Shown: positions 1 through 7,974, numbered from the stretch's first letter. The stretch: DNA of 20,326 nucleotides from UMGS946 sp048421225 (GCA_048421225.1 DBFNRV010000010.1:1-20326), one strand, 5' to 3'. Made by a program: numbers and translations. Notes: a model not told the origin generated them from the sequence alone.

Positions 1-48
1 ATGATAAAGTATGTATATAATTAATATGTATAGTGATTAATTTTTAAT

Positions 49-80
49 CTTTCCGAAATTGTCCTTCAACTTTCCGAAAT
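49..80. promoter_or_regulatory. Tandem CTTTCCGAAAT operator-like repeat
   Basis: The 11-mer CTTTCCGAAAT occurs at 49-59 and again at 70-80, start-to-start 21 bp, which is two helical turns. Each copy contains TTTCCGAAA, a near-palindrome (TTTC-N-GAAA). The pair lies 62 bp upstream of the first gene, where an activator or repressor could bind. No convincing -35/-10 pair could be placed, so the regulatory role is inference. Confidence 0.35.
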
Positions 81-95
81 AAATTTTTTAGTAAT

Positions 96-607
96 GCGCA
101 TGGGGCGTATCAATAATTAAACTAAAGAGGAGGTAAAAAGAATGAAACGGATACTGACGATTACTATAGCTGCCGTCGTTATACTTGCCGCCATTGCCGC
201 GCCGGCGGGCGCGCTTGCCCACGGGCATGGGGAAGAAGTGGTTCCGAATGCATGTGTGCATGACTGGAGTCTACCATGGTATACTTACACCTCTACTGGC
301 AATGGAGGAGATTATGGATGCACGCACTTCAAGTACAGAACCCAACTGTGTAAAAAGTGCGGTGCGTTAATGAGTGTTTATCTTGGTACTGAAGACAGAG
401 ATCACGTTAACAAATATGCGAGAGACGGTGGACACAATGCTGGCACCAGAACGCATACATACTATCAAATCTGTGTTTATTGCCAGTATAGCACGATTTA
501 CACCGTACCCTGCGCCGGTCCGCCCTGCACGGTGCCCTCGTCAATGCAATACGAACTAAATTGATTATAGATTCAGGCAATAGATAGTGAACCCGCGCCC
601 CATGCGC
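96..607. repeat. 12-bp inverted repeat flanking the first gene
   Basis: GCGCATGGGGCG at 96-107 has its exact reverse complement CGCCCCATGCGC at 596-607. The two copies bracket the small secreted-protein gene. They could be ends of a small cassette, a long-range RNA closing stem, or chance. No target-site duplication is visible next to them. Confidence 0.3.
142..564 (+). CDS. Small exported CxxC/His-rich protein, unknown function
   Basis: A 140-residue protein that I do not recognise. A good AAAGAGGAGG ribosome binding site supports the ATG. The N-terminus is a classic signal peptide: basic MKR, a hydrophobic stretch to about residue 22, and an ALA-H cleavage site near residue 26. The predicted mature part (about 114 residues) has eight cysteines (38, 60, 70, 73, 111, 114, 124, 129), including the pairs CKKC (70-73) and CVYC (111-114), plus many histidines (HGHG just after cleavage). 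Two CxxC knuckles resemble a zinc ribbon, or redox-active or disulfide pairs, in an exported protein. It ends 81 bp before the large permease on the same strand with no terminator between, so the two may be co-transcribed. Exported and metal- or disulfide-stabilised is a fair inference; a specific function is not. Confidence 0.75.
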   Translation: MKRILTITIAAVVILAAIAAPAGALAHGHGEEVVPNACVHDWSLPWYTYTSTGNGGDYGCTHFKYRTQLCKKCGALMSVYLGTEDRDHVNKYARDGGHNAGTRTHTYYQICVYCQYSTIYTVPCAGPPCTVPSSMQYELN

Positions 608-645
608 GTTCAATGGAGTAAAATGACAACTGGAGGTAGTGCCAA

Positions 646-3600
646 GTGAAAAACAGCATAAAGCAGCTGCTGAGAAGGCCGGGATTTTTGATATCTTTCG
701 TGCTGCTGCTCACGCTTAGCTGCGCGTTTTTTTGCCTAAGCGCGGGGCTCTGGGCGAACGCGCGGCAGAGCATGCGGGAGGCTGAAGGGGTGTTTACCAC
801 CATTGCCGTTCTAAACGACGCCGAGTTCAGGCCAATGCGAAGCAATGATCAAAAGCCGAAATACGCGCCGGAGCTTCTTGAACGCGTAAAGGAAAGCGGC
901 GCCGTAAGCCAATATACGCTTATGGCGGACGCAAGGCAAAGCTTGACGGGCTACTCGGAGAACCTGTATGGTGTTATGATTTCCGATAGAAAGAATACAG
1001 GAAGCCAAATTAGACCGTCTTTTACCACGCCATATGCGCCATCTGTACTGGTGGTAAAATGCATGGAGGTGGCCAAGAAACCCAAGGGAGATCTTGGTAC
1101 GCAAAATGATATGGCGTATACCGCTACATTCCTCATAGATCACGGCGCTTCGCCCGCAATCCATCCTGGTTATTCGGATATCCATACCCTCAAGATGGAT
1201 AGTACATGCTATTTTTCCCTTGGCAACCCGATTTTTCAGGAGGGCAAAACCTATTTGCTTTATACCCCTGACATGGAGATAAGGTCTAAAAAAACAGGAT
1301 TGTTTACCGAGGTAGAGGCAGGAGATGGCACTGCCTACGCATTGTTCGATTATCTCAACGTGAAAGTTGAAACCGGCGCTTATGGTTTATATGGAGACGA
1401 CTGGCCGGAAACGGGATATTTTGATTTTGATCTGTATGAATATGACGCTGAAACGGATTCCATACATGGCCAATGGAGGGGGATTGACAGCTTTAACGAT
1501 GGATATTCCGTAATAGAAATTATGCAGGATGGCGCATTGCCCACCATGCCGTTTGTTGAGCTTACTGAAGGGATGGGGGCCGAGGATGTGCTAAACTCGC
1601 AATACGGGGAGATGTGGGAGCGGATAATACGCCGGTGTTTGGTGTCCCATCACTCCTTTCAGATATTCAGGACCAACTCGCTTGACTCCTTGCTTCCCTT
1701 CAATCAGCTCAAGGTGTCATTAGTAGCCGGACGCGGCTTTACGCAGGATGAGTATATGTCCGGTGAAAGGGTATGCGTGGTGAGTTCGGAGTTTGCACAG
1801 GCAAATGGGCTGGAAGTGGGCGATACGGTTACGACCGAGCTGTTCAACGCGGGATATCAATATAATGCATACTATACAGGTGATACATTCTATCCAGGAA
1901 GATATAAATATGGCATGGAGCTTAGTACACCCTATGGGTTTAAGATAGTGGGCATATACTCCAGTCCAGGCTGGGAGCAGGACTATTACAGCTTTACGCC
2001 AAACACGGTATTTGTTCCATTTAACTCAATAGACGGGGAATATCCTGGCCCCACGCCGCTATGGGAGGGCGGGGGCATAGAAAATCAGATCGCACCCGAA
2101 CGTCCCGGGATGTTCTCGCTGAAGCTAAAAAACGGAAGCGTAAAAAGCTTTGAGGCTGGGATGGAGGCGCTTGGGTATGGAGGGATGTACTATTACTTTG
2201 ATCAGGGCTATTCCGGGGTGGAGGGTACGCTTAACGGCATGAACAGGAACGCGGCGCTGCTGATGGGGATATGCGGCCTGGTATGGGCGGCGGCTACGGC
2301 GTTATTTATGGTGCTTTATATCGGGCGGATAAGAAAGGATCTGGGTATTATGGCGTCGCTTGGAGCGGGAAGAAGGCGGATGTTCATCCATACTGCAGCG
2401 GCGCTTGCGGTAACGGCGCTGGTATCCGCGGCGCTTGGCGGAGCGGCGGGGTACGCGATATATAACGCAGCGTCGGACGCGGCGTACGAGTACGCGTGGG
2501 AGCAGGGCAAAAGCAACCTTATGTTCAGCGATTTGCCTGCTAAAAGCAATCTGGCCGGCGCGCTAATGGGAGAGGGAGGCAGGAGCGAGGATATAAGCGC
2601 AATAAACCTTGCCGACACATTTAATATGAAGAAATCGCCAGAGAGCGTATGGTATGCGGCGGCGGGACAGTGTGCGGCAATAATCGGCGCTTCGGCGATA
2701 GCGGCGGCGGTCTTATGCAGGAAAAAACCTGTAGAACTTGCTAGCGGCTTTAACCCTGTGGATAAGGGACGAGGGACAGGCGGCGCTAAAGAGGCCGTCA
2801 ATATGATAAAGGCTAATGAGGCAAGCAAGACGAGCTTCGGGCATGCTGGCGAAAACCGTGCGAATTCTGTTAAAGCAAAGAATAATAGTATAAAATGTGG
2901 TGGCATAAGGATGCGATTTGCCCTTAAATACGCCCTAAAGCGTATGAGCCGCAGCAGCTTAGGCTGCCTTGCCCTGCTGTTCGTATCGGCGGCGTTCGCG
3001 TTGCTATTGTGCGAGCTTAACTTTTCATTGGCCAACAGAATGGACGGATTGGATGGCTTATATAAGAATATTGAAGTAAAGTGCGTTGTATCCGACCTTA
3101 CGGGAACTAAGATCGACGGGCTGGAACTATCTACCACTTACATTGATGTATGCACTTCAGAGTACTATACGCTATGGGAGCACGTAAAGGATATAAGTCT
3201 TAGACGAAGCCTTCGGTACGCCACCGAAGGATCGGATGAAGTGGAACGGATCAAGTCGGATTACTATTCAACAGAGAAATTTTTGGTTGGGATTACCCGC
3301 CCCGGCGCTGAGCCCGCGCTTGCACAGGAGATTGGCGTTAAAATAACCTATTTTGAAGGCTTTGATGAAACCATATTCCTCACTAACAATGATGTTTGCA
3401 TCGTTCCTGCGGATATGATGGATATTGTAGTTGACGGTAAGCTGAAGATGACCGCGGTTGACCATATTATGAACGACGAGTATGGAACGGCGGATAGGGA
3501 ATTTACGGTTGCCGGAGCATACACTGGAGGCTCGGGGACGGTTTACTGTCCCTGGGAGACTGTATGCGGGATCATTAGAGGGGTTGGAGGAAATATATAT

Positions 3601-4125
3601 ACAGAGAGCCTGAGCTTTACTATTGAAGATAATTACCGTCTGGAAGAATTTAAAAAGAAAGCGGCGCAGTATTTTACCAGCGCCAACTTATCACCAGGAG
3701 AGACAATATATAGCTTTGCGCTTACTGTATACGATAGAATTTTAATAGAATCCACAACAGCGGTTCGCGGTGAGATACGGCTGCTGGAAATACTTATACC
3801 GGTGCTTTTGGCCCTGTCGGCGGGGATCGGTTTTGTTGCGGGTTTCCTGTATATTAGAAATAGAAAGCAGGAATTTGCGGTAATGCGCAGCCTGGGTACG
3901 GGCAAGCGCCAGGTGTTTATGGCATCGTTTTTTGAACAGTTTATTCTGGTAACGGCGGGCACCCTGCTGGGCATGTGCCTTTATATGCTCATAAGGGGGA
4001 CCTCTGTTGCGCCAAATTATATGAACCTATTAATCTATCTTTTATGCTATCTGCTTGGGGCCGCTATCGCAGTAATCAGGATTACGCGGGTAAACGTTAT
4101 GGAAATCATGAGGATTAATGAGTAG
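646..4125 (+). CDS. Large FtsX-type ABC transporter permease
   Basis: A 1159-residue membrane protein starting at a GTG preceded by GGAGG. It has the duplicated layout of large FtsX/MacB-type permeases: a first membrane segment near residues 10-32, a long extracytoplasmic domain to about 535, an FtsX block at about 538-615 (including the cytoplasmic-loop signature SLGAGRRRMF), and another segment at about 668-695. A polar linker (about 698-758) leads to a second half with a membrane segment near 770, a second external domain, and a C-terminal FtsX block from about 1045 with the matching loop SLGTGKRQVF. Such proteins usually work with a cytoplasmic ATPase in lipoprotein, peptide or envelope-stress export, often coupling ATP hydrolysis to mechanical motion outside the cell. 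No ATPase gene lies in the window; it may be upstream or elsewhere. The family call is strong, the substrate unknown. Confidence 0.9.
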   Translation: MKNSIKQLLRRPGFLISFVLLLTLSCAFFCLSAGLWANARQSMREAEGVFTTIAVLNDAEFRPMRSNDQKPKYAPELLERVKESGAVSQYTLMADARQSLTGYSENLYGVMISDRKNTGSQIRPSFTTPYAPSVLVVKCMEVAKKPKGDLGTQNDMAYTATFLIDHGASPAIHPGYSDIHTLKMDSTCYFSLGNPIFQEGKTYLLYTPDMEIRSKKTGLFTEVEAGDGTAYALFDYLNVKVETGAYGLYGDDWPETGYFDFDLYEYDAETDSIHGQWRGIDSFNDGYSVIEIMQDGALPTMPFVELTEGMGAEDVLNSQYGEMWERIIRRCLVSHHSFQIFRTNSLDSLLPFNQLKVSLVAGRGFTQDEYMSGERVCVVSSEFAQANGLEVGDTVTTELFNAGYQYNAYYTGDTFYPGRYKYGMELSTPYGFKIVGIYSSPGWEQDYYSFTPNTVFVPFNSIDGEYPGPTPLWEGGGIENQIAPERPGMFSLKLKNGSVKSFEAGMEALGYGGMYYYFDQGYSGVEGTLNGMNRNAALLMGICGLVWAAATALFMVLYIGRIRKDLGIMASLGAGRRRMFIHTAAALAVTALVSAALGGAAGYAIYNAASDAAYEYAWEQGKSNLMFSDLPAKSNLAGALMGEGGRSEDISAINLADTFNMKKSPESVWYAAAGQCAAIIGASAIAAAVLCRKKPVELASGFNPVDKGRGTGGAKEAVNMIKANEASKTSFGHAGENRANSVKAKNNSIKCGGIRMRFALKYALKRMSRSSLGCLALLFVSAAFALLLCELNFSLANRMDGLDGLYKNIEVKCVVSDLTGTKIDGLELSTTYIDVCTSEYYTLWEHVKDISLRRSLRYATEGSDEVERIKSDYYSTEKFLVGITRPGAEPALAQEIGVKITYFEGFDETIFLTNNDVCIVPADMMDIVVDGKLKMTAVDHIMNDEYGTADREFTVAGAYTGGSGTVYCPWETVCGIIRGVGGNIYTESLSFTIEDNYRLEEFKKKAAQYFTSANLSPGETIYSFALTVYDRILIESTTAVRGEIRLLEILIPVLLALSAGIGFVAGFLYIRNRKQEFAVMRSLGTGKRQVFMASFFEQFILVTAGTLLGMCLYMLIRGTSVAPNYMNLLIYLLCYLLGAAIAVIRITRVNVMEIMRINE

Positions 4126-4582
4126 CGGCAAATCTGGGTATAATTTTATGGAACTTTAGAAGCGGTTTTATTTGAAAGCAAAAGTAGGCCAGATAGTATT
4201 TGAGAATATAGAGTATGATTGGGGGACTGTAATCGTATATAAGCCAGGCCTTTGAAGGCTAATAAAATAGATTAAATGCGATCGTCGCCGGAAGGATTAA
4301 ATTGCATTGTATTGGCATTATGCTATTACCTATTATAACTGCCAATATATTGTTAACCTTTAACTGGCTATACAAATATTCCCGGGCCTTCTTCATGGTG
4401 TTTAGAAACCATACAAGGAATATGTTTACTCCCTTGTCACTGTAAATAGAAAATATGTCGTGCATATCACTCTCAGTATACTTTCTTAAAAACAGTCTCT
4501 CCGTTTCGATATAATGGAGTGTTATTACTTTTTATCCCCGCTGCTTAAATCCGTTAAAACAAACGCTGCCCATTGAGAACTA
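4126..4582. other. Intergenic region with no supported gene
   Basis: This 457-bp gap separates the permease from a convergent minus-strand gene. It is AT-rich. A 68-codon minus-strand reading frame (4259-4465) has only a weak GAGAGTG upstream of its ATG and no recognisable motif. I see no tRNA, convincing terminator or promoter. Confidence 0.5.
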
Positions 4583-5086
4583 TCAAAAACTTTGCAAAAA
4601 TCTTAAACATTCTTTTCTGCCATGAAGCACTATTACCTTTTTTTTACCGGCGGCTTCCTCAAGCATTTCTAAATAATTTTTTCTGTTGTTTTTATTAAAA
4701 TTCCATATGAACCTTAAGAACTCCATATCCAACCTTTCCGGACAGTTCCCTCCCATATCCGAACGGCTTTTTCCATAGCCCTTAAGTATACGTTTAATAG
4801 CCCCTAACAAGCAGACCACGCGGGGATAATCCATGTATATAACCGTATCGCAATATTTAAGCCTTATTGGTATGGTACGATGATAGTTTCCGTCTATCAC
4901 CCATTTATCCTTCTTCACTTCGCCTAATAAAAGGCGGTCAAATTCCCCCTGTGATACCGGCTGCCAGTTATCCCTCCAATTAAGCACGTCAAGATGAACA
5001 AGCGGTAGGTTCAATTTTGAGGCCAGCTTTTTGGAAAGGGTGGTCTTTCCGCAGCCACAGCATCCGATTACCATGATTCTTTGCAC
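4583..5086 (-). CDS. P-loop kinase-like protein (topology modulation/FlaR-like family)
   Basis: A 167-residue soluble nucleotide-binding protein. From the preferred GTG start (5086) it opens with MQRIMVIG followed by the Walker A loop GCCGCGKT at residues 8-15. The second strand (LPLVHLDVLNWRDNW), the WVIDGNYHRT segment, and the DTVIYMDYPRVVCLLGAIKRIL segment with a following basic stretch are typical of adenylate-kinase-like proteins labelled DNA topology modulation protein (FlaR). The name is historical and the substrate is unproven. An ATG further upstream (5149) would add 21 residues but lies inside the -35 of the promoter seen at 5121-5149, whereas GTG 5086 is preceded by a G-rich site (GGGGGGTCA), so the shorter form is better supported. 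It is divergent from the repair-like operon. Confidence 0.8.
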   Translation of the reverse strand: MQRIMVIGCCGCGKTTLSKKLASKLNLPLVHLDVLNWRDNWQPVSQGEFDRLLLGEVKKDKWVIDGNYHRTIPIRLKYCDTVIYMDYPRVVCLLGAIKRILKGYGKSRSDMGGNCPERLDMEFLRFIWNFNKNNRKNYLEMLEEAAGKKKVIVLHGRKECLRFLQSF

Positions 5087-5120
5087 GTTACTGACCCCCC
5101 GCAAGGTTAATGCTTCCATA

Positions 5121-5149
5121 ATTATATTATTGTAACACTTGGAAAACAA
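5121..5149 (-). promoter_or_regulatory. Promoter of the P-loop kinase-like gene
   Basis: On the minus strand, -35 TTGTTT (5149-5144) and a perfect -10 TATAAT (5126-5121) are separated by 17 bp. Transcription would start near 5114, about 28 bp before the GTG start. Seen directly; activity is inferred. Confidence 0.6.
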
Positions 5150-5214
5150 GCGGAGGATGCACTGATAAATGGTATTTAATATTGCTAAAATATCGAAATA
5201 CTTGTTTAAAACTA

Positions 5215-5244
5215 TTGACTAAAACGTTTGTTCTAGTATATACT
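5215..5244 (+). promoter_or_regulatory. SOS-type promoter with LexA box
   Basis: The -35 TTGACT (5215-5220) and -10 TATACT (5239-5244) are separated by 18 bp. Between them, at 5222-5233, lies AAACGTTTGTTC; on the other strand it reads GAACAAACGTTT, matching all 12 core positions of the Firmicutes LexA (DinR) consensus GAAC-RNRY-GTTY. A repressor bound there would block polymerase directly. The downstream genes look like DNA repair genes, which fits LexA control. Binding itself is inferred. Confidence 0.75.
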
Positions 5245-5268
5245 AACCGTATTAAGGGGGGAGAGCGA

Positions 5269-6609
5269 TTGGATGTATTCGATAAACTAAAGGTACTTAC
5301 GGATAGCGCAAAATATGATGTAGCCTGTACGTCAAGCGGCGTGGACCGTAAAAATGGCAAGAGCGGAATGGGTAATGCCGTAGGCTGCGGAATATGCCAT
5401 ACATTTTCGGCCGATGGGCGCTGCGTTTCCCTGCTGAAAGTTCTCCAAACCAATGTATGTATTTACGATTGCGCTTACTGCATAAATAGAAGAAGCAACG
5501 ATTTGCCGCGCGCGGCGTTTACACCGCGTGAGTTGGCCGACCTTACCATAAATTTTTATAAGCGGAACTATATCGAAGGGCTTTTTTTAAGCTCGGGTGT
5601 GATTAAAAGTCCGGATTATACCTGCGAGCAACTCATAAAAACGGTTGAAATACTGAGAAAGGAATATAACTTTTGCGGATATATCCATGCAAAGGCTATT
5701 CCAGGAGCGGATGAATACCTGCTCACCCAGCTTGGCATGCTGGTTGACCGCATGAGCGTAAACATCGAACTTCCGAGCCAGAAAAGCCTTGGTTTGCTTG
5801 CTCCGGATAAATCCAAGACCTCAATACTGAAGCCTATGGAGTTTATCACAGATAAGCTAAGGGAAAACAAGCGCGATTTGGCGCGGTATCGCCATACTCC
5901 TCAATTCGTGCCGGCCGGACAGAGCACACAGATGATTATCGGAGCGACGGCGGATACGGATTTTCAGATTTTGAAGCTTAGCAGCGCCCTTTATAAAAAA
6001 TATCGGCTAAAACGCGTATTTTTCTCGGCATATATGCCGGTTTCGTCAAATCCCCTGCTTCCGGCCGCCGGCACTCCGCCGCCCTTGCTGAGGGAGCATC
6101 GGCTGTATCAGGCGGACTGGCTACTGCGTTTTTATGGATTTGAGGCTGATGAGCTTCTTGACGAGGCTCATCAGAGCTTCAACCCGCTTGTGGACCCTAA
6201 GGCTAGTTGGGCGCTCAGCCACATGGAGCGCTTCCCCGTTGAGGTAGGCAAAGCGCAGTACGAAGAGCTGCTGCGTGTGCCTGGAATAGGCGTGACAAGC
6301 GCAAAACGCATTCTTGCGGCCAGAAGGGTGGGATCGCTCAGCTATGACGGCCTGAAAAAGCTAGGCGTAGTGCTTAAGAGGGCGCAGTATTTTATTACAG
6401 TTAACGGCAAAATCAATGATGGCTTGCGAATTACGCAGGATGCAATTCTTCGCGGCCTCATCTCACAGCAGGGGATGGATTACATGCGTAAACAGATGCA
6501 GGGCAGCTATGAGCAGCTAAGTCTTTTTTCACAGTCGCGCATAGGAGGAGGGGAGGTTTACGAATGTTTGAGCGGGGCTTCACAGCATATGAATATGACG
6601 GCACGATAG
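5269..6609 (+). CDS. Radical SAM protein, putative DNA modification/repair, with helix-hairpin-helix
   Basis: A 446-residue radical SAM enzyme matching the uncharacterised family annotated as putative DNA modification/repair radical SAM protein (TIGR03916 type). The iron-sulfur motif CIYDCAYC (Cys64, Cys68, Cys71) is the canonical CX3CX2C that binds the 4Fe-4S cluster and generates the 5'-deoxyadenosyl radical. Extra cysteines precede it (CTSSG near residue 17, GCGIC near 41-45). A helix-hairpin-helix around residues 331-352 (LLRVPGIGVTSAKRILAARR) suggests DNA binding. The TTG at 5269 is chosen because AAGGGGGGAG sits just before it; an ATG at 5182 lies upstream of the promoter. The 3' end overlaps the next gene by 46 bp, indicating translational coupling. 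The LexA box implies induction by DNA damage. Substrate and reaction are unknown. Confidence 0.88.
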   Translation: MDVFDKLKVLTDSAKYDVACTSSGVDRKNGKSGMGNAVGCGICHTFSADGRCVSLLKVLQTNVCIYDCAYCINRRSNDLPRAAFTPRELADLTINFYKRNYIEGLFLSSGVIKSPDYTCEQLIKTVEILRKEYNFCGYIHAKAIPGADEYLLTQLGMLVDRMSVNIELPSQKSLGLLAPDKSKTSILKPMEFITDKLRENKRDLARYRHTPQFVPAGQSTQMIIGATADTDFQILKLSSALYKKYRLKRVFFSAYMPVSSNPLLPAAGTPPPLLREHRLYQADWLLRFYGFEADELLDEAHQSFNPLVDPKASWALSHMERFPVEVGKAQYEELLRVPGIGVTSAKRILAARRVGSLSYDGLKKLGVVLKRAQYFITVNGKINDGLRITQDAILRGLISQQGMDYMRKQMQGSYEQLSLFSQSRIGGGEVYECLSGASQHMNMTAR

Positions 6610-7337
6610 AAGGATTGCTCTGCTGCGTATTTGAAAGCTATGATAAACATGAACTGCCGCTGGATATAACGCCGTGCGGCGAGCGTCAGCTAACGCTTGG
6701 GACAACCCGCTTTATCCATACCGATTTAGCAAAGGCGGCCAGGGTAAGAGGATCCATTCCACGCAAAATATCCCACGACGCGTTGATGCTGTTTGAAAAC
6801 GTGTTTTTGACCTTTATGGAGCAAAAGGAGCTCTACTTGCTGAGGTTCCTTCAATTAGGGTTTGCCATGGGGAAGGCTGTTATGAGCCATCTGACGGATG
6901 ACACCGTGTCGGCACTCCAGAAGGCCGAGCGGCATTTACTGAATGAAAGTCATAGATATAAGCAATTCATCCGGTTTTCCGTATCAGGCCAAGTTTTGGT
7001 AAGCGTTATAAAGCCGCTTAACCAGGTGCTTCCCATCATTGCGCCGCATTTTATAGACAGATACCCTGAGGAGGCCTTTTTGATATACGATGCCGCGCAT
7101 GGAATGGCGCTGGTTTCCCGTCCGGGCCAGTCGGCGATTGTCCCAGTAGATTCCTTTGTGATGGAGAATCCCGATGAGGAGGAGCGGTTGTATAGGGATT
7201 TATGGTGTGAATATGATGACTCGATCGCTATTGAGGGCCGTTATAACCCTAAATGCCGCATGTCGCATATGCCTAAGCGTTATTGGGATGTGATGACCGA
7301 GTTTTGCAGAAGTGATAAATCAAAGATAAGCCAATAA
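6564..7337 (+). CDS. DUF4130-type putative DNA repair partner protein
   Basis: A 257-residue soluble protein of the kind that co-occurs with the radical SAM protein just upstream (TIGR03915/DUF4130, putative DNA metabolism protein). It starts at an ATG 7 bp after GGAGGGGAGG, inside the end of the radical SAM gene. Family-like features are the opening YEYDGTIEGLLCCVFESY, a helical middle (residues about 70-120), the segment HRYKQFIRFSV near residue 131, and a C-terminal WCEYDDSIAIEGRYNPKCRMSHMPKRYW block. In many Gram-negative bacteria this domain is fused to a uracil-DNA-glycosylase-like domain; here it stands alone and no glycosylase gene is in the window. It probably works with the radical SAM protein on damaged DNA. 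The mechanism is unknown. Confidence 0.85.
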   Translation: MFERGFTAYEYDGTIEGLLCCVFESYDKHELPLDITPCGERQLTLGTTRFIHTDLAKAARVRGSIPRKISHDALMLFENVFLTFMEQKELYLLRFLQLGFAMGKAVMSHLTDDTVSALQKAERHLLNESHRYKQFIRFSVSGQVLVSVIKPLNQVLPIIAPHFIDRYPEEAFLIYDAAHGMALVSRPGQSAIVPVDSFVMENPDEEERLYRDLWCEYDDSIAIEGRYNPKCRMSHMPKRYWDVMTEFCRSDKSKISQ

Positions 7338-7471
7338 TATAATGACGGGGCTATTATAGGTATTGCCATTACTTTATATCAATTTTTTACAACCGTAAGT
7401 CCTTTAGGCAGGATTGTATAAGTATAATTCATATACCAACAATGCAATACGAAAGGCTTACTATTTGCCCG

Positions 7472-7503
7472 AAACAAAAATAAGAGAGGGAGCATTCCCC
7501 CTC
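7472..7503 (-). terminator. Terminator of the dockerin-like fragment
   Basis: Read on the minus strand, GAGGGGG-AATG-CTCCCTC forms a 7-bp stem (one G-T pair) with a tetraloop, followed by TCTTATTTTTGTTT. It lies 23 bp beyond the stop codon of the dockerin-like frame, a normal distance for an intrinsic terminator. Confidence 0.75.
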
Positions 7504-7525
7504 CGGTAGTACTGTCTATTATAAC

Positions 7526-7687
7526 TTATGTATTCATAAGAGAATTGAGAAGCAATTCCGCGTCCATGTTATTAACTATGCCATCATTGTTGCAATCTGC
7601 CAAGCAGTAAGCAAATTCCCCAATCTTGAGAACATTTTCAAAGTATATTGCAAGAAAGTCATCGCCGTTAACATCTACATGTTTCAT
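7526..7687 (-). pseudogene. Dockerin-like C-terminal fragment (gene remnant)
   Basis: A 53-codon minus-strand frame ends in a recognisable dockerin-type calcium loop: DCNNDGIVNNMD fits DxNxDGxxxxxD and is followed by the helix AELLLNSLMN. About 31 residues earlier DVNGDDFLAIYF looks like the first repeat of a type I dockerin with the middle of its calcium loop deleted (DVNGD joined directly to DFLAIYFENVLK). The frame stays open upstream of the ATG only to a stop at 7718-7720, and no catalytic module or signal peptide precedes it. A well-formed terminator follows. It therefore looks like the 3' end of a larger secreted dockerin-bearing protein whose body has been lost. A functional small EF-hand-like protein is a less likely alternative, since no clear ribosome binding site precedes the ATG. 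Confidence 0.6.
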
Positions 7688-7755
7688 GTACCAATTAATT
7701 GAAGATACGAAGCTTCTTTAATATTCTACATATTTGCGTATCTCGTGAAGGGCCA

Positions 7756-7784
7756 TTGACAATCAATATAAAGCCAACTATACT
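7756..7784 (+). promoter_or_regulatory. Promoter of the riboswitch-YitT unit
   Basis: Perfect -35 TTGACA (7756-7761), 17-bp spacer, and -10 TATACT (7779-7784). The expected start near 7791 is just upstream of the riboswitch P1 stem at 7802. Confidence 0.75.
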
Positions 7785-7801
7785 ATAATTAATTGAATAA
7801 A

Positions 7802-7974
7802 AATTGTTGCGGTTGCTATTTGCACTAATAAGGGAATTCGGTGCGATGCCGAAACAGCTCACTTTACCGTGATGGCTACGAAACACATGAATGTCACTGG
7901 GCATATTTCTTTTGCTTGGGAAGGCGTGGATTAGGCTTGATGCCAAAGTCGGGAGACCTGCCGCGTAAACAATT
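7802..7974 (+). promoter_or_regulatory. Cobalamin (B12) riboswitch aptamer
   Basis: The conserved cobalamin-riboswitch segments appear in order: AGGGAATTCGGTGC (about 7831-7844), TACCGTGATGG and ACGAAAC (about 7865-7884), CACTGGG (7895-7901), GGGAAGGCG (7918-7926), TGATGCC (about 7938-7944), and the signature B12 box AGTCGGGAGACCTGCC (7947-7962). Closing P1 pairs are AATTGT with ACAATT and GCGG with CCGC (7802-7812 with 7961-7974). Such elements bind cobalamins and normally switch off B12 uptake or biosynthesis genes, or genes for B12-independent enzymes. The next gene on this strand is the YitT-family protein, so that is the presumed target. The aptamer subclass (adenosyl- or methyl/aquo-cobalamin) was not resolved. 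Confidence 0.9.

Noticed and set aside
2316..3137. 273-residue minus-strand frame inside the permease gene
   Set aside because: Low-complexity Ala/Ser/Pro/Leu composition from the complementary codons of the permease; a shadow frame.
4259..4465. 68-residue minus-strand frame with hydrophobic stretch
   Set aside because: Weak start signal, no recognisable motif, AT-rich composition; insufficient to call a gene.
542..7453. 14-mer CAATGCAATACGAA at 542-555 and 7440-7453
   Set aside because: About one such match is expected by chance in a window of this size; one copy is ordinary codons at the end of the first gene.
7695..7946. 83-residue minus-strand frame
   Set aside because: Antisense to the riboswitch and its promoter, no ribosome binding site, no protein motif.
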